NCBI GenBank assembly: GCA_951217055.1
Contig: OX578276.1
Coordinates: 12,445,430-12,509,429, forward strand
Reading direction: 5' to 3'
Source: Gerris lacustris
Taxonomy: Eukaryota > Arthropoda > Insecta > Hemiptera > Gerridae
Length of the DNA: 64,000 bases
Shown: in pieces, positions 42,637 through 54,735 of the stretch
How the letters are laid out: the number at the start of each line of letters is the position of its first letter
Position numbering within the stretch: the stretch's first letter is position 1
Translations under genes and position numbers: made by a program
Notes under the pieces: generated by a model
What the model was told of the DNA's origin: nothing
Databases searched by the model: none
Seen by the model: the letters and a program-made list of their open reading frames with translations, nothing else

Positions 42637-44386
42637 CAGTAGAGTCTCACTAATCCAGATTTGATGGGACTGGACCCTGTCCAGATGACTGAAAGTCAGG
42701 ATTATACGGAATTAATTTTAAAATGTTATAACCGGACTCCAATTCTTAAGCTACTATCTTAGGACCTGAAGCCACGATTATAAATAATCTAAAAAATATT
42801 ATTAGCATCCAGGCTAAACACAGTCAGAGGAGGGATAGGTTCTAAATCTAACTTAAACCTAGGTAGGGACAACAACCTTAATTCCCAAAATAATAATATT
42901 TATTTTCCCCAAAATAAAAGTTTAACATCGATCCAAAAAAAAAAATGCAACTTAAACAAATTAGTAACTCAGTAAAAAAATAAATTCAAACAATAAAATG
43001 ATTGACCAAATTTTGAAAAGAATCCAATTTGGATAAGAGTTGAAATTTTGGTATTTAATTAAATTGGTATTATTTTTGGTATTAATCTCAAGAAATTCCA
43101 GAAATTTTAACTTTATTCAAATTCAGCAAATATAACTCAGAACTATAGTATAGACAATATAGGCCACAATTATTCGGTAAATCGCTATAAAATAAATCAG
43201 AAATAAAACTCAAATTATTTAGAAAGTTCAACTCAAAATTAAAAGTTAACTCAAACTTCTTTGTAACCTTTAGCTCAAAATTATTTGAAAAATTTAACTT
43301 TAAATTATTTAAGATTTTTAACTCAAGTTCATTTGTCAATTTAAACTCAAAATCTTTCATAACAAACTCAAAAATTAACTCAAAAAAAAAAATCATATGA
43401 AATAACTAAAATTAATCAACTTCATCGAAATTACGCAATACAACTCATCATCTAACCTCTCGAAATTCATTGAGATAAACTTCTATCTCGTCTCAAAATA
43501 ACATTTAGTCAAAATTCATTATAACCAAATTCGAAATTCCTGTAAAATAAAATTCAAAATTCCCCAACCAACCTAACTTCAGAATTTTTAACAAATTAAA
43601 TATATCTACTCTACAACTTATCTCAAGTAAAATCAAAATTAAAATAGATCGCAGGAAAAAAATTACAAAACTAACTAATTCCTCAAAATTTTAACCACAA
43701 AATTTCACTCAGAATAAACCATAAATTTACAAAATAAGTCAAAAGTTTACCTCTATAAAAATATCCAAAATTAAATAAAAATTCCAATTCTATTCACACA
43801 TAAGGAATGAGAGATAATCCAGATACAATTCATCACACAATCACAGAATATAATCGACCAACTAAAATTCAAAATTTTAAAAAAAAAATTACGAAAATTT
43901 ACGTAAAAGTTAGGTAAGAGAGAAGGCCATTAAGGTAAGGCAAGGTATGAGCTGACTCCCGTCAGGGCCGGGAAGACACTAACTTGCCTAGCTACGCATT
44001 GTTCCCCGATCATCTCTCACTCCCTATCATGTAAACAAACTAGGTACAATAAAATTTAAAAGAAATATATAACACTTCGACCTTTGACTAAAATTAAATC
44101 TATATAACTAAATGAGTTAGTAACGCATCGTTACAATGTATGTAAAACAAGTTTAAGATGGGTATTATTAAACTATTAAAATCCACATTTTTCTCATAAA
44201 AGTTACTTTTTATCGTCTCGATAATATGTAAGTACAACATAGGTCCACGTTTTTAACCAACAAATAGATAGGAAAAGTATGTCAAAAGATAATTTAGGCC
44301 TACTATACACTTAATTTTTTTTAGGCCCGTACGGACTAACCAGATGTACAGACTAGCAGGGACTGGATTAGCGAGACTCCACACTG
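42637..44386. mobile_element. pogo-like non-autonomous DNA element in intron 7 of the SAM gene
   Basis: Left end cagtagagtctcactaatccag and right end (inverse) cagtgtggagtctcgctaatccag, each next to TA (42635-42636; 44387-44388). CAGTAGAGTCTC-type termini with a TA duplication are typical of pogo/Tigger elements. The 1,750-bp interior has no transposase, only AT-rich sequence with many aactcaaaattaa-like short repeats (about 43080-43900). Confidence 0.75.
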
Positions 44387-44516
44387 TATTAAGATATATA
44401 TATATATTTTTTTTTTTTTTTGTCTTCTAACCAAACTCAAACAGGGACTGGATTAGCGAGCCTCACTGTATTAAGATATTTTTTTTTTTTTTTTTTGTCT
44501 TCTAACCAAACTCAAA
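44362..44516. repeat. tandem duplication at the right end of the pogo-like element
   Basis: gactggattagcgag-ctc-actgtattaagatat...tttttgtcttctaaccaaactcaaa is repeated with an 80-base offset, so the inverted-repeat terminus is present twice. Confidence 0.8.
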
Positions 44517-47500
44517 TAATTAAAGGACAAAAATATTCAAGGGAGATTCAAACTGGTCACATTTGGGTAAATGCTACAACATAACCTTAGTATATTAATA
44601 AAAGTAATTATAGTTAGTGTTTATATTCACCTCTGGATTTGTCCAATATTTTTCTGAAATATTCCCTGTCACCGGTGTTCTTAATGTGGGCCAGTTTAGT
44701 CCGGGCGGCGTTCAACAATTTATTTGATAAAATATTAAGAGCTGAGTCAAGTGCGCTTAATTCCCCTGATGGGAAGAGCAAATTAAAATCAGACACCAAC
44801 TGAAACAACAAAGAAAATTTAATTTATTATTTATCTGAAGGAATATACCATTACATATACAATGTAATATTCATATACACACACATTTTAACAAAGTATG
44901 TTTAATTTTATAAGAGCACTCACAAGGAGATAGCCATTAGGCTGTTGCAGGCAGGGAAAAGACGAAATATAATCATCTACAGACTCCCTCCGGGTAGTGG
45001 GCTCAGGATTGTAAATTGCCCGTAGACGTAGACGAGCTGTTTCGGCCCAATACAGCTCGAGAGTGGCCCAGGGGCTGCAGTTCCCTTTGAGCCACTGGAG
45101 CTTGTCGCTCTCGAGTTGTTCAACTTCTGAAAAATTAAAAAAAAAGTAAATAATAATATGATTAAAAAATTTAGAAATATTTATATATTAAATATATAAT
45201 AATATTGCTATTACTGTGTACTAAGAAAGTATATGAAAAGAAATGAAACTTTTAAGCTAACTGAAACTTATTATAATACCTGGCGGAACTGAAGTTTTTA
45301 ATCCAGCCCACTGAGGGTGTAGTCTCCGTCGTTGGGTCGGTTGCTCTTACTCCTGCTTCTTGGCTGATGACTCAGTACTCCAGAGGAGCGCAAGGATTTC
45401 CTCCTACTTGTTATGGCGTCGTAAATTTTTTCAGAAGCGCTCTTCTTGGCCCTAGTGGATAATTTTTCATACGGTCGGTAGTACAACTTTTCCACTTCCC
45501 CAGGGAAAAGTAACTTTACTTCTCTTGCCCAAGATGACAGTCTCTCTACTTTAATTTTACAATTACTTTCATTTTATAGTACATGCAACGCAATTAAGTG
45601 GGCCAACTTTTTCCGGGAAGCCCCGTCAAGTGTCCCTCCAAGGAATTGCAAAATTGATTTTCCAATTAATGTAGTATCCAGAAGTGCCTTCAATTCTCCC
45701 TGAAACAAAGGAAATTTCGGAAAATTGAAGTATTTGTCCCAAACCGCTCTTGCACTACATATGATATGTCATCACAAGCGCCCATAAATATAAATGTAAA
45801 GCCACTTTAAACTATGTGATTATGTCATGTATGATTTTCCGTGTGAATAAATCATACAAAAAAGTCATATCCCAAATCAAATGTTTTTTCCCTTCTATGT
45901 TATCATTTGACTTGTCTTATTTTGTTAGAAATACAAAACAAGTAAGTGAAGTATTGTAACCTTCAATTTGAAAAAGTAGCTTAAAAGAAACCCTACAATA
46001 TTTTGACAGATCACACAGAAAATCATAACAGAAATAAGACAGTCCTTATTCCTCATAGAAAATCATAGGTAAGTGTGTGAAGAGTGTTTCAAATTATGTT
46101 GTAACAAAATCATAAGGCAAGTCATAAAAAAGACACAGTTTAAACATCATAAATAAAAAAAAAAAAAAAAAAAAAGTAAAATTAAATTTCTGACTTACAG
46201 GCGTTCCTTGAGTATTAAAATTGGCCGTATTAACACAAGCTGCAGTGCTGAAGTCTGTGTTCTGTGTTGATTGGTACGGTGTCACAGGGTTGTTTGGTGG
46301 AGTTGAGATTCCAGTAGAGACTGAAGTGTCCGAGAAGTACTGGGAATCGTGTGGCAACAACTCCTAAGGGAAAATAATAAACCAAGGATTAATTAACATT
46401 ATGTGACCTTAAGAACGAATTAACCTAGTCGAGGTCCCGTTACTCTATGTGATTTTGGCATACCACTTTTCATATGACTAAATCATACACGTTGATGTTA
46501 AAGCTTTTTGACATGATTCATAGGATTGTATAAGTTACAATTTGAAAATCATATTTTGGTCATATCACAGGAGAATAATAATAAAAATTTGACGATTCCT
46601 ATTTCTTGTGACTATTAATGTGATTTTCTGTATGACTTATTATATAGAAAATTATACCAATATATATTATGTTGAATGTTAAAAATTTAAAATTAACTAA
46701 CAAAATCATGAGGCAAGTCATAACAAAATCACACAGTGTAAAGTGGTCTTTATAAATATTAAATTATAAATATTAAATAGAACTTATGTCACAGGAATAG
46801 TAGGTACATATGTACTTAAAAGTAATATACATATACTCACTTTCGAAGGCTTTTGTTGATGAGGCAACTGCCAGAGGGGGTATTCTAAAGTTTGGTCCAC
46901 GCAACAGTCGGGTGTAGTTGACGTTGATGTTGATGCCCAACTAAGCTGTTAAACAAGACTCTTTGTCACTACAAAATCCATTTCATACAAATAACTTCAT
47001 ATACTACATGAAACACTAATTGAAAACACTAATAATGTTTGTACCCCCAAATAAGCAATAACATAATGATTCCTTCCTTCCTTTAAAATTAGTCGAACTT
47101 AAACTTTGTTTTTGTCTAAAGTTATATTAACTGAACTTATACTGCCTTCACTTGCAATTTGGAAGTTAATAATAAAATGAATGTATGTAATAATTCCCCT
47201 TTAAACTCACATCTAAGTAGGATTTGTTCTCTTCGACGCCCTTGCTCTTCCCAGCTAATGAAGCGCGCCATTCTTTCAGCTTAGTTTTAAAAGCAGATCT
47301 AACACCTATTACAGGCATTAGGTCCCTTATGTCACTTTCGTCGATGTCTCTTAAAATATTCACACTTATCTGTGAATCTAAACTAACCATAACCTTCCCT
47401 TCTTTTTTTAAGGCAGTGACACTATACGTATTTCTTTCTTTAATAAACAAATATTTATTTTATGAACTAATAATTTATTAACTATGAATTCAGGATTAAA

Positions 47501-47639
47501 AAAAAAAAATGCACACAAAAAAGACTATTAGAAATTGGTGGCCAAAACAATAAATCAATGGCACTCCCTGTTGTTAACCCAGCCAAAATTATTTAATTAC
47601 TACTTTATTCTGTTTCCAACCTTTCTTACAAATTTCTTA

Positions 47640-47868
47640 CTCTACTTCTTTGGTCTCTAGGGTAATTAATAAATTAAATGTTCTCTACTTCAATTGCAAT
47701 ATTTCACCTCCTCTTGAGGCATCTTCTGGCCTAAAAGAAGAGATTATTTTATTTTAACAAATTTCCATTACTACATAACTCATAGATAACATATAACAGA
47801 TTCACATAACATATAACTTTAACACTTAATAAGTTATAACTATAATACTATAAAAATACTATAAATAT
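47640..47868 (-). repeat. Penelope-type end with hammerhead-like motif, left arm
   Basis: Contains ttcaattgcaatatttcacctcctcttgaggcatcttctggcc, the inverse of 49116-49160. Together with the right arm it flanks the foldback element. Confidence 0.6.
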
Positions 47869-47871
47869 ATA

Positions 47872-49016
47872 CAGGGTGACTGGCGATAAAGTTTGGAAAA
47901 GTTATAGGGTGTTAGTACACCTCATATGGAACAAAAAACACCTTATATACCATAGGTCAATTCTCAACCGTTCTGCCACTAGGTCAAATTTAGTGAATTT
48001 TCGAGGGGTGTCGTTCTTGTCTCATAAAATGAATTGTTGATCCTAAAATATGAATGCTAGAATAATGATTTTGGCATCGTTGTTAAGCTTACAAAATGTC
48101 CTATAAGAAATGTATTTTTAAGTCCTTTATTTTTTTATTTTTTTTTTTTTGTGGTGGCAGAACAAGTGTAGTTGCATCGAGTACACTTTCAGGAAAACTT
48201 CCTCATTTACTTACCTTTCAATAAGTACTCACAGCTTTACCCATTTATTTGGCCATATTTTGAGTTATAACCGACGGAAGTTAGAAAAATGATTGAAAAT
48301 TACAGTAATATGCGTACCATACAGCAATTTATAAGTAAATACAATAATGATAAATTAAACATTATTTCTTGTTGAAATGTTGTAAATGACTAAGCTATTA
48401 TGTTTTGAAGATAATTGAAAAAATGTCTTCAGGTATTCTTGTAACCGCGTAAAATCTGTGCAGAAAAACGCTTTTTCACCAAAAAATAATGTTTAATTTA
48501 TTATTATTGTATTTACCTATAAATTGCTGTATGGTACGCATTTTACTGTAATTTTCAATCATTTTTCTAACTTCCGTCGGTTATAACTCAAAATATGGCC
48601 AAATAAATGGGTAAAGCTGTGAGTACATATTGAAAGGTAAGTTAATGAGGAAGTTTTCCTGACAGTGTACTCGATGCAACTACACTTGTTATTAAGTTCT
48701 GCCACCACCAAAAAAAAAAAAATTCTCAATAATTTCGATAAGAATAAATACTCAGGAAATGCTCGTTTGAATAAAAGAACTTAAGAATACTTTTCTTATA
48801 GGGAATTTTCTAAGCTTTCCAACGATACCAAAATCATTATTCTAGCATTCATATTTTAGGATCAACAATTCATTTTATGAGACAAGGAAAATTCACTAAA
48901 TTTGACTAGTGGCAGAACGGTTGAGAATTGACCTATGGTATATAGGGTGTTTTTTGTTCCACATGAGGTGTACTAACGCCCTATAACTTTTCCAAACTTT
49001 ATCGCCAGTCACCCTG
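47872..49016. mobile_element. foldback element with TA target site in intron 1 of the SAM gene
   Basis: Starts cagggtgactggcgataaagttt and ends aaactttatcgccagtcaccctg, flanked by TA. The arms match inward through tcaattctcaaccgttctgccac and ataataatgtttaatttatc, so the whole 1,145 bp is palindromic, centred near 48440. It shares the CAGGGTG terminus with 25985-27026 but not the interior. No gene. Confidence 0.85.
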
Positions 49017-49029
49017 TATATATTTTAAA

Positions 49030-49225
49030 ATTGTTAAAACATATTAAGTGTTAAAGTTATATGTTATCATTAAGTTATGTAGTAATGGAAATTTGTTAAA
49101 ATAAAATAATCTTCTTTTTGGCCTGAAGATGCCTCAAGAGGAGGTGAAATATTGCCATTGAAGTAGAGAAAATTCAATTTATTAATTACCCTAGAGACCA
49201 AAGAAGTAGAGAAATTAATTATTAC
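49030..49225 (+). repeat. Penelope-type end with hammerhead-like motif, right arm
   Basis: ggcctgaagatgcctcaagaggaggtgaaatattgcc gives CTGAAGA, a short stem gcctc/gaggt and GAAA, close to the conserved hammerhead core. Mirrors the left arm at 47640-47868. Confidence 0.6.
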
Positions 49226-49539
49226 TAAACCAAAGTAAAATATTCTATCGTCCTAATATACATATAGGACTAAATTACTACGGAAAAAAAATTACTTACT
49301 TTCTAACGGAAATTGTCACTTTTAATTAAAGAAGTGTGAAAAAAAAAGTTTAAGACAACAATGCAAACAAACTGTGAGTAAACAAGTAAAATGTTGCCAC
49401 ATCCTACATAATTTAATTATAATTATATCCCAAATAAATACTAAGATGTAAATAATGTATAATGCAACTAACCTTCAAATGATTGAGTGAGGTTTTCAAA
49501 GCCAAACTTCTTCAGTAAGTCTTTTGTTTCCTGATCCAT

Positions 49540-50027
49540 TGGAGTATAATATAATGTGCACGGTAGTGTAAAAACAAATATTTTTTGAGCACCAAAAATG
49601 AAAGAACAACAATAAAAAGCACAAGCTAAAAACACTAGCCTCTCCAACGAGCGTCGAGTCAGAACTGAAGGTAGACGGGGTGTGGATGGTAAGTTATAGG
49701 TAACAACCATCCAGGCCCTTTTATAGGCCATGTGGAGGGGATGCAAAAAGATAGAAGTAACCAACCGCCCAGTCAAGGACAGTTTCCTTCCCTAGTTGCG
49801 TTAACCTTTCACCCAGTTATTATAACTATGCTTAGTTAAAGGCAATGACATAAAAACTTTTAACTATCCGGACAGTTATTAGTTAGTTAGTAACTATTCT
49901 ACTAGATGAAAGTAGATTCAACTTTTTTTTAGTTATTTGAACCATTTCTGGTTGAATCAACTATTGTTAATACCTTTAACTAAACATCTAACCCCCGCAC
50001 AAAAAAACATTAGTTAATTCTGACAAG
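49540..50027. other. upstream region of the SAM gene
   Basis: Probably the promoter and 5' leader of the minus-strand SAM gene. It includes ggccatgtggagggg at 49726 and tataaaagggcctgg on the minus strand near 49720 (a TATA-type motif about 180 bases upstream of the ATG). Further right, repeated ttaactat/gttagttagtaacta motifs. Confidence 0.45.
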
Positions 50028-50898
50028 CACATGGCATTTTTATAAAATCTTTACAGGGACGCGTTGTAGACTGTCTCATGTCCTCAATTTTTTCAAACCA
50101 AAATATCTCTAAAAGTACTCGTCCGATTTTAATGAAATTTAGACGGTAGGTCAGAATTAGCCCATTGTTTAGCCCACATAAGTTTCAACGTTCTGCGCCT
50201 AATAGTTTCTCTTGCACATGCACACAAACATACATTTATTTAAACCTATATATCTTTAAAAGTACTCGTCCGATTTTTAAGGAATTTAGATCGTATATTG
50301 AACGTAGCCACAGATGGTTCCAAATTAATTTTAACCCTCTGCGAAATTGAGATACGTTTATCATTGTAAAATATCAAAATATCAAATATCTGTCAACTAT
50401 TTGATAGATTTTGAAATAGTCTACCAATTAGTGTGCCACATACCTTCCTCGCGTAATATTATAACGTAGTTAAATGATGTTACGTTTTTACAAACCATTT
50501 TTGACTAATATGTGTAATTTTCTCCCTTTTCCTATTTTGAATAAGTCAAAATGTTTTGGATTTAGCAAAATTGAAAGAGCGCGCAGACTGTTGAAATTAA
50601 TCCAGGGTTATCCCGAGTTACGTTTGACATACTATCCAAATTTCTTGAATATCAGATAGGTACTTTTGAAGTTATAGCTATAAATAAATGTATGTTTGTG
50701 CGCTTTGTGGAAGAGAAACAAATAAGCGAGGAAGGTTGAAACTTATATGGGATCAACAATGGGCTCATTCTTACTTACCATCCAAATTTTATTAAAATCG
50801 GACGAGTACTTTTAGAGATATGTTGGTTTGAAAAAATTGAGGACACGAAACAGTCTACAACGCTTCCCTGTAAAGATTTTATAAAAATGCCATGTGCG
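50028..50898. repeat. inverted repeat with about 300-bp arms
   Basis: gcacatggcatttttataaaatctttacaggga at the left, tccctgtaaagattttataaaaatgccatgtgc at the right, and complementary inward through cctcaattttttcaaacca and agtactcgtccgatttt. The right arm belongs to dispersed repeat B. Confidence 0.8.
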
Positions 50899-51010
50899 GA
50901 CGAGTAGTTTTCAAGATATGTTGGTTCGCAATCATTAAGCACAGACCGAGAGACAGAAACAGTACCAAAAATGTTCCCTGATGTCGTAAACGGATTTCTG
51001 TCTCGTAGTT
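50425..51010 (+). repeat. dispersed repeat B, copy 3
   Basis: Full-length relative of 28015-28500, with ttagcaaaattgaaagagcgcgcagactg, tatgtttgtgcgctttgtggaagag, gttggttcgcaatcattaagcacagaccgagagacagaaac and tgttccctgatgtcgtaaac. Confidence 0.65.
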
Positions 51011-51604
51011 TTTTAAATGAAGACATCAAAATTTATTTTAAATCGGATGGTTTTAAAGATATATGTCGTGTAAGAATCACGCATTATTGTGTAATATACA
51101 CTATACACGCAGCTGCAGTAAGGCGAGACGTTGTTTCTTTTTGTGAATGTATCTAAAAACATTATATATATACATGAAAATGTTTGTGTTGTAAAAATAT
51201 TTATCTTGAATATTTGTTTGTTATAAGTAGGTACCTGGTCCCGTTAGATTTTGTGTAGTCCCTAACAAATAAGGTTCCCTAAGGAATTAGGGATTAGATT
51301 AAGATTGTAGATTTTTCCAGAATGTACTAAATAATCTTTTCTGCATACTTAGTATATTTAGTCATTCCTCTTTACCTGGGTGTACCTACTTAATCTTTTT
51401 AGCTGAACCCATTACAGTACAGACATTGTAACAGCTCTTTATAAGATCATACGGGTATATAAACTTTAATCCTTGAAGGGTGCAAATGATACCTTCTATA
51501 TTCAACTAAGACATTCGCTCATGAATAACTATAACCATAACAATAATAGTTCATATAGTAAAGAAATTTTGTATTCAAAGTTTAATATCTAACATATTAA
51601 ATAA

Positions 51605-51975
51605 AGTGAAACATGGGAGTCCGCACCTAGAAGTTGGAGGGGGGGGGGGGGGGGGGGTGCTATGGTTCTTGACGAAAAAAAATATATATATACATAAAAA
51701 ATAACAAAGTCCCTAGAGAAGTACGGGATAATAATAAACTCCGTAGCGAAGCACGCGGGAGTCCGCACCTAGTAGAGGGAGGGAGGGGGGAGTGCTATGG
51801 TTCTTGACGAAAAATAAAAAAATATATGTATATATATATAAAAAATAACAAAGTCCCTAGCGAATCACGGAATAATAACAGACTCCGTAGCGAAGCACGG
51901 GATATTAATAAACTCTGTAGCCAAGCACAGGGTAATAATAAACTCCGTAGCTAAGCACGAGAGTCCGGCTAATAG
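51605..51975. repeat. compound minisatellite with poly(G)
   Basis: A unit of about 150 bp (gggagtccgcacctag...g-run...gtgctatggttcttgacgaaaaa...aaataacaaagtccctag) occurs twice, followed by about four copies of a 30-33-bp unit, aataataaactccgtagcgaagcacggg. The G run in the first unit is 19 bases (51639-51657). Confidence 0.85.
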
Positions 51976-52333
51976 AGATTACTAAGAAAGATAAACAGTC
52001 ATCTATCAATATTTGTTGACTTAACCCGATTCAGAGTCGTGCAACTGTTTTTTACTATTTAGTTAGTGAAAGCAACTGGGAGAATCGCGGAATTAAATGT
52101 TGAGTAAGAACAACTATACATTAGTCATTGCAATTAACTATACACCGCTTTGCTTCAATCATAAGATAGTTAAACCGTGATATTTTCCCTTAACTATTTC
52201 TTAATAGTTGACCTAACAATCATCGTTTTGTTTAAACAACAGGGTCCGCATTGGTTCCAGAAGACACCCCTTTATCGCCAAAGAGATAGCTCTCAACCCG
52301 GCCCCAGTTAAAAAAAAAACAGCCTTTTTTCTC

Positions 52334-53560
52334 TCAGTGTATACACTCTTCGTCCCAATCTAGCCCTAACTTCCAAAGTTCTTGAATGAATGTCTTAGCC
52401 ACGAAAACTAAAGGAGATAGATATCCCAGAGGGTCGAAAAGTTTGGCAACTGAAGAGAGAATGGCTCTCTTGGTGTAGACTGGTTTAAACTCCTCGATGT
52501 GATAGGCGAATGAGTCTGAACTCGGTTCCCAGCGAAGACCAAGGATTTTTATAAAATCTTCTTTCAGGCTGAAGCAGTGAAGCTCCGTATTTGTTTCTTT
52601 AGTTTCATCACACAGTTCAGAAACATTACTCAACCATTTATGTAAGTTGAATCCTCCTTCTGCCATGAGAGCTATAGCTTGGGTTTTCAGTTCAAAGGCT
52701 TCCTTTATTGTAGAACGTCCACTGACTAAATCGTCTATGTACATATCACGAAGCAACACTTGTGCAGCTAAGGGAAACTTGGGGCCAACATCAGTTATTA
52801 ACTGTTTTATTGTACGGAGAGCTAAATACGGAGCCGAACTTACTCCATACGTGAGTGTATTAAGCTCATATTCTTTTATAGCTTCCTCTATTCCAGCACG
52901 CCACAGGATGTGTTGGAATTTTCTTTGTGGAGGTTCAATAAGTATCATCCGATACATTTTCTCGATGTCTGCAATTAAAGCTACCTTTTGAGTACGAAAA
53001 TTTAATAGTATGGCACCAACATCTGTTTGTAATTTCGGTCCTATGTAAAGACTATCGTTGAGAGATTTAAAACATCCATGACAAGTTTGATAGTGCCTCC
53101 TTCACGGACTTCTTTATAAACAGCATGGTGAGGAATAATGAATTTCCCTGGAGACTCGGTTTCGTTCATATGATTTAATTGCAGGTACTCTTCCATAAAC
53201 ATGTTATACTGTTCAGTTCATAGATAATTGGTGATTTAACAAGTTTGTTTTCTAAGTTCATAAATCGTTTTGTTGCCACCTACCGATTATCAAGAAGAAC
53301 TTCATTAACATCTTCCCTGAACGGGTAGGAAATTACCCGAGAATGAGTATTCATAAAGTGAGTTTCACACCACTCATCTTCAGGGCTCTCTATTATCTGA
53401 GTGGGACATGGTTCTTCAGTTTCCCAAAATTTATTAAGTTGGTAATTTAATTCCTTTTCTCGATTTATAAAGCTAGAAAAAAGACAGGTGACTTTATTTG
53501 AATGACTGGGTTCATATCTGCCAGTAACTATATGCCCAATGAGAGAAGGCAACAGACGTA
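52334..53560 (-). pseudogene. BEL/Pao retrotransposon fragment (protease end to reverse transcriptase)
   Basis: 53552-53280 carries the linker before the RT (FWETEEPCPTQIIESPEDEW, then CETHFMNTHSR). Shifted frames at about 53160-53100 read KFIIPHHAVYKEVREGG, and 52957-52334 holds RT palm and thumb parts with YGVSSAPYLALRTI, the catalytic MYIDDLVSG near 52740, and SSVAKLFDPLGYLSPLVF. This is the order expected for a BEL/Pao Pol. Frameshifts near 53200 and 52990, no LTR recognised next to it. It ends abruptly at 52320. Confidence 0.85.
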
Positions 53561-53790
53561 GCTCATTTATTACATAGATATTTATATTCGTTAACTACGT
53601 CGATTTTACACCCTCCAAAATATTTTTTTTTCGATTGTTTTTTAGTCGTCTGCCATTTCTGAAAACCATCATCTTAGATTTTTTTTTTTTTTTTTTTTTT
53701 TTAATGAGCCTTATTCAGCTGCAAGCAGCCACTAGATAAGCGCTCAATAGAAGCTAAAACCAGATCATAACACTGACATTAGGAAAAAAA

Positions 53791-54735
53791 TTAGGAAATT
53801 AGAGGTAAAATGGATCTTAAATTGGTTAATTCGGATAGAGAGACATTATTGAGTCGAGGGCAAATAGAATTAATGCTACAAACACAGCGAACGAGGGGAC
53901 ACATGTCCGAAATCTCCCTAGTATAAGCAAATCTACTAGCCCGACGTCCCACAGGTAGAACAACAACTTGATTAGTTACTTCATCACAGCAAAGATCGCC
54001 ACAAAGCGACTTGGAGAGGTAGAGAATCTCATAGGCTGTCCTCCTCAAACGTAAAGGTGAGAGCTCCAGCCGCTCAGATAAATACTCATAAGAGTAGTAT
54101 ATCCTATTGTAATGGTACCTGAGGTAGCAAACTTGCACGAAAAGCCGCTGGACTTTCTCAATTTGATCCGAACGGATCAAAGCAAGATTGTTCCAGACCG
54201 GTACAGCGTATTCCAGGAGAGGTCTGACAAGAGAAATATATAGGCTATGGAAACACTTAAGAGAAAGATGAAAACTGATTTTACGGATAAGACCTAGGCG
54301 CTTAAAAGCTTTAGCCACGATAGAGTCGATATACAGATCGAATTTGAGTTTAGGATCTATAATAAGACCAAGGTCACAAACTGAATCAGTACGGGTGAGC
54401 AAAGTACCATCCAAGTAGTAATTGAAAATTAGGGGACTGCGACTACGGGAGAACGAGATCAGACAGGTTTTACTAGTGTTTATTTGCATTTTGTTAATTT
54501 TGCACCATAAGGATATAGCATCGATTTGAGTTTGAAGAAAATTACTAGAGGAAAGAGAATCACATTTAGAAAATATTTTTAGATCATCAGCAAACGGTAG
54601 GAAAGGACATTTTATAGATTGTGAAAGATCATTGATAAAAATAAGAAATAATAAAGGCCCAAGGATTGAGCCTTGGTGTACTCCCGAGGATGCGTGATAA
54701 GGATTAGAAAGATTATTGCAAATTTTAACTTGGCA
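53791..54735 (-). pseudogene. non-LTR retrotransposon RT fragment 1 (Jockey/CR1-like)
   Basis: Minus-strand pieces: SSGVHQGSILGPLLFLIFIN (motif B region), PFADDLKIFSKCDS (catalytic FADD) near 54590, MQINTSKTCLISFSRS, DLGLIIDPKLKFDLYIDSIV, and SLVRPLLEYAVPVWN. The C-terminal 232-residue frame (54489-53791) is intact. The 5' part is cut at about 54735, where a different LINE fragment begins. A T run (53681-53702), the inverse of an A tail, lies just beyond its 3' end. Confidence 0.8.

Larger units (their letters stand above)
42082..49539 (-). pseudogene. SAM-domain protein gene, eight coding exons, two lesions in exon 5
   Basis: Exons (high to low): 49539-49473, 47377-47211, 46945-46841, 46363-46199, 45699-45280, 45126-44924, 44799-44631, 42524-42082. 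Donors are GTTAGT, GTGAGT, GTGAGT, GTAAGT, GTATTA, GTGAGT and GTGAAT; every acceptor ends in AG, and phases agree except at exon 5. Exons 1-2 form a SAM domain (MDQETKDLLKKFGF, then DSQISVNILRDIDESDIRDL, then MPVIGVRSAFKTKLKEW), a helical protein- or RNA-binding fold. Exons 3-4 are Ser/Thr/Pro-rich. Exons 5-8 (LFPGEVEKLYYRPYEKLS, SSFPCLQQPNGYLL, KGKPVWRPSRAEVC) resemble the C-terminal part of SAMD3-like proteins. Exon 5 has an in-frame TAA near 45577, and a one-base shift near its end leaves it 420 nt when 3n+1 is needed. So it is probably inactive, or truncated after about 205 residues. Confidence 0.75.
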
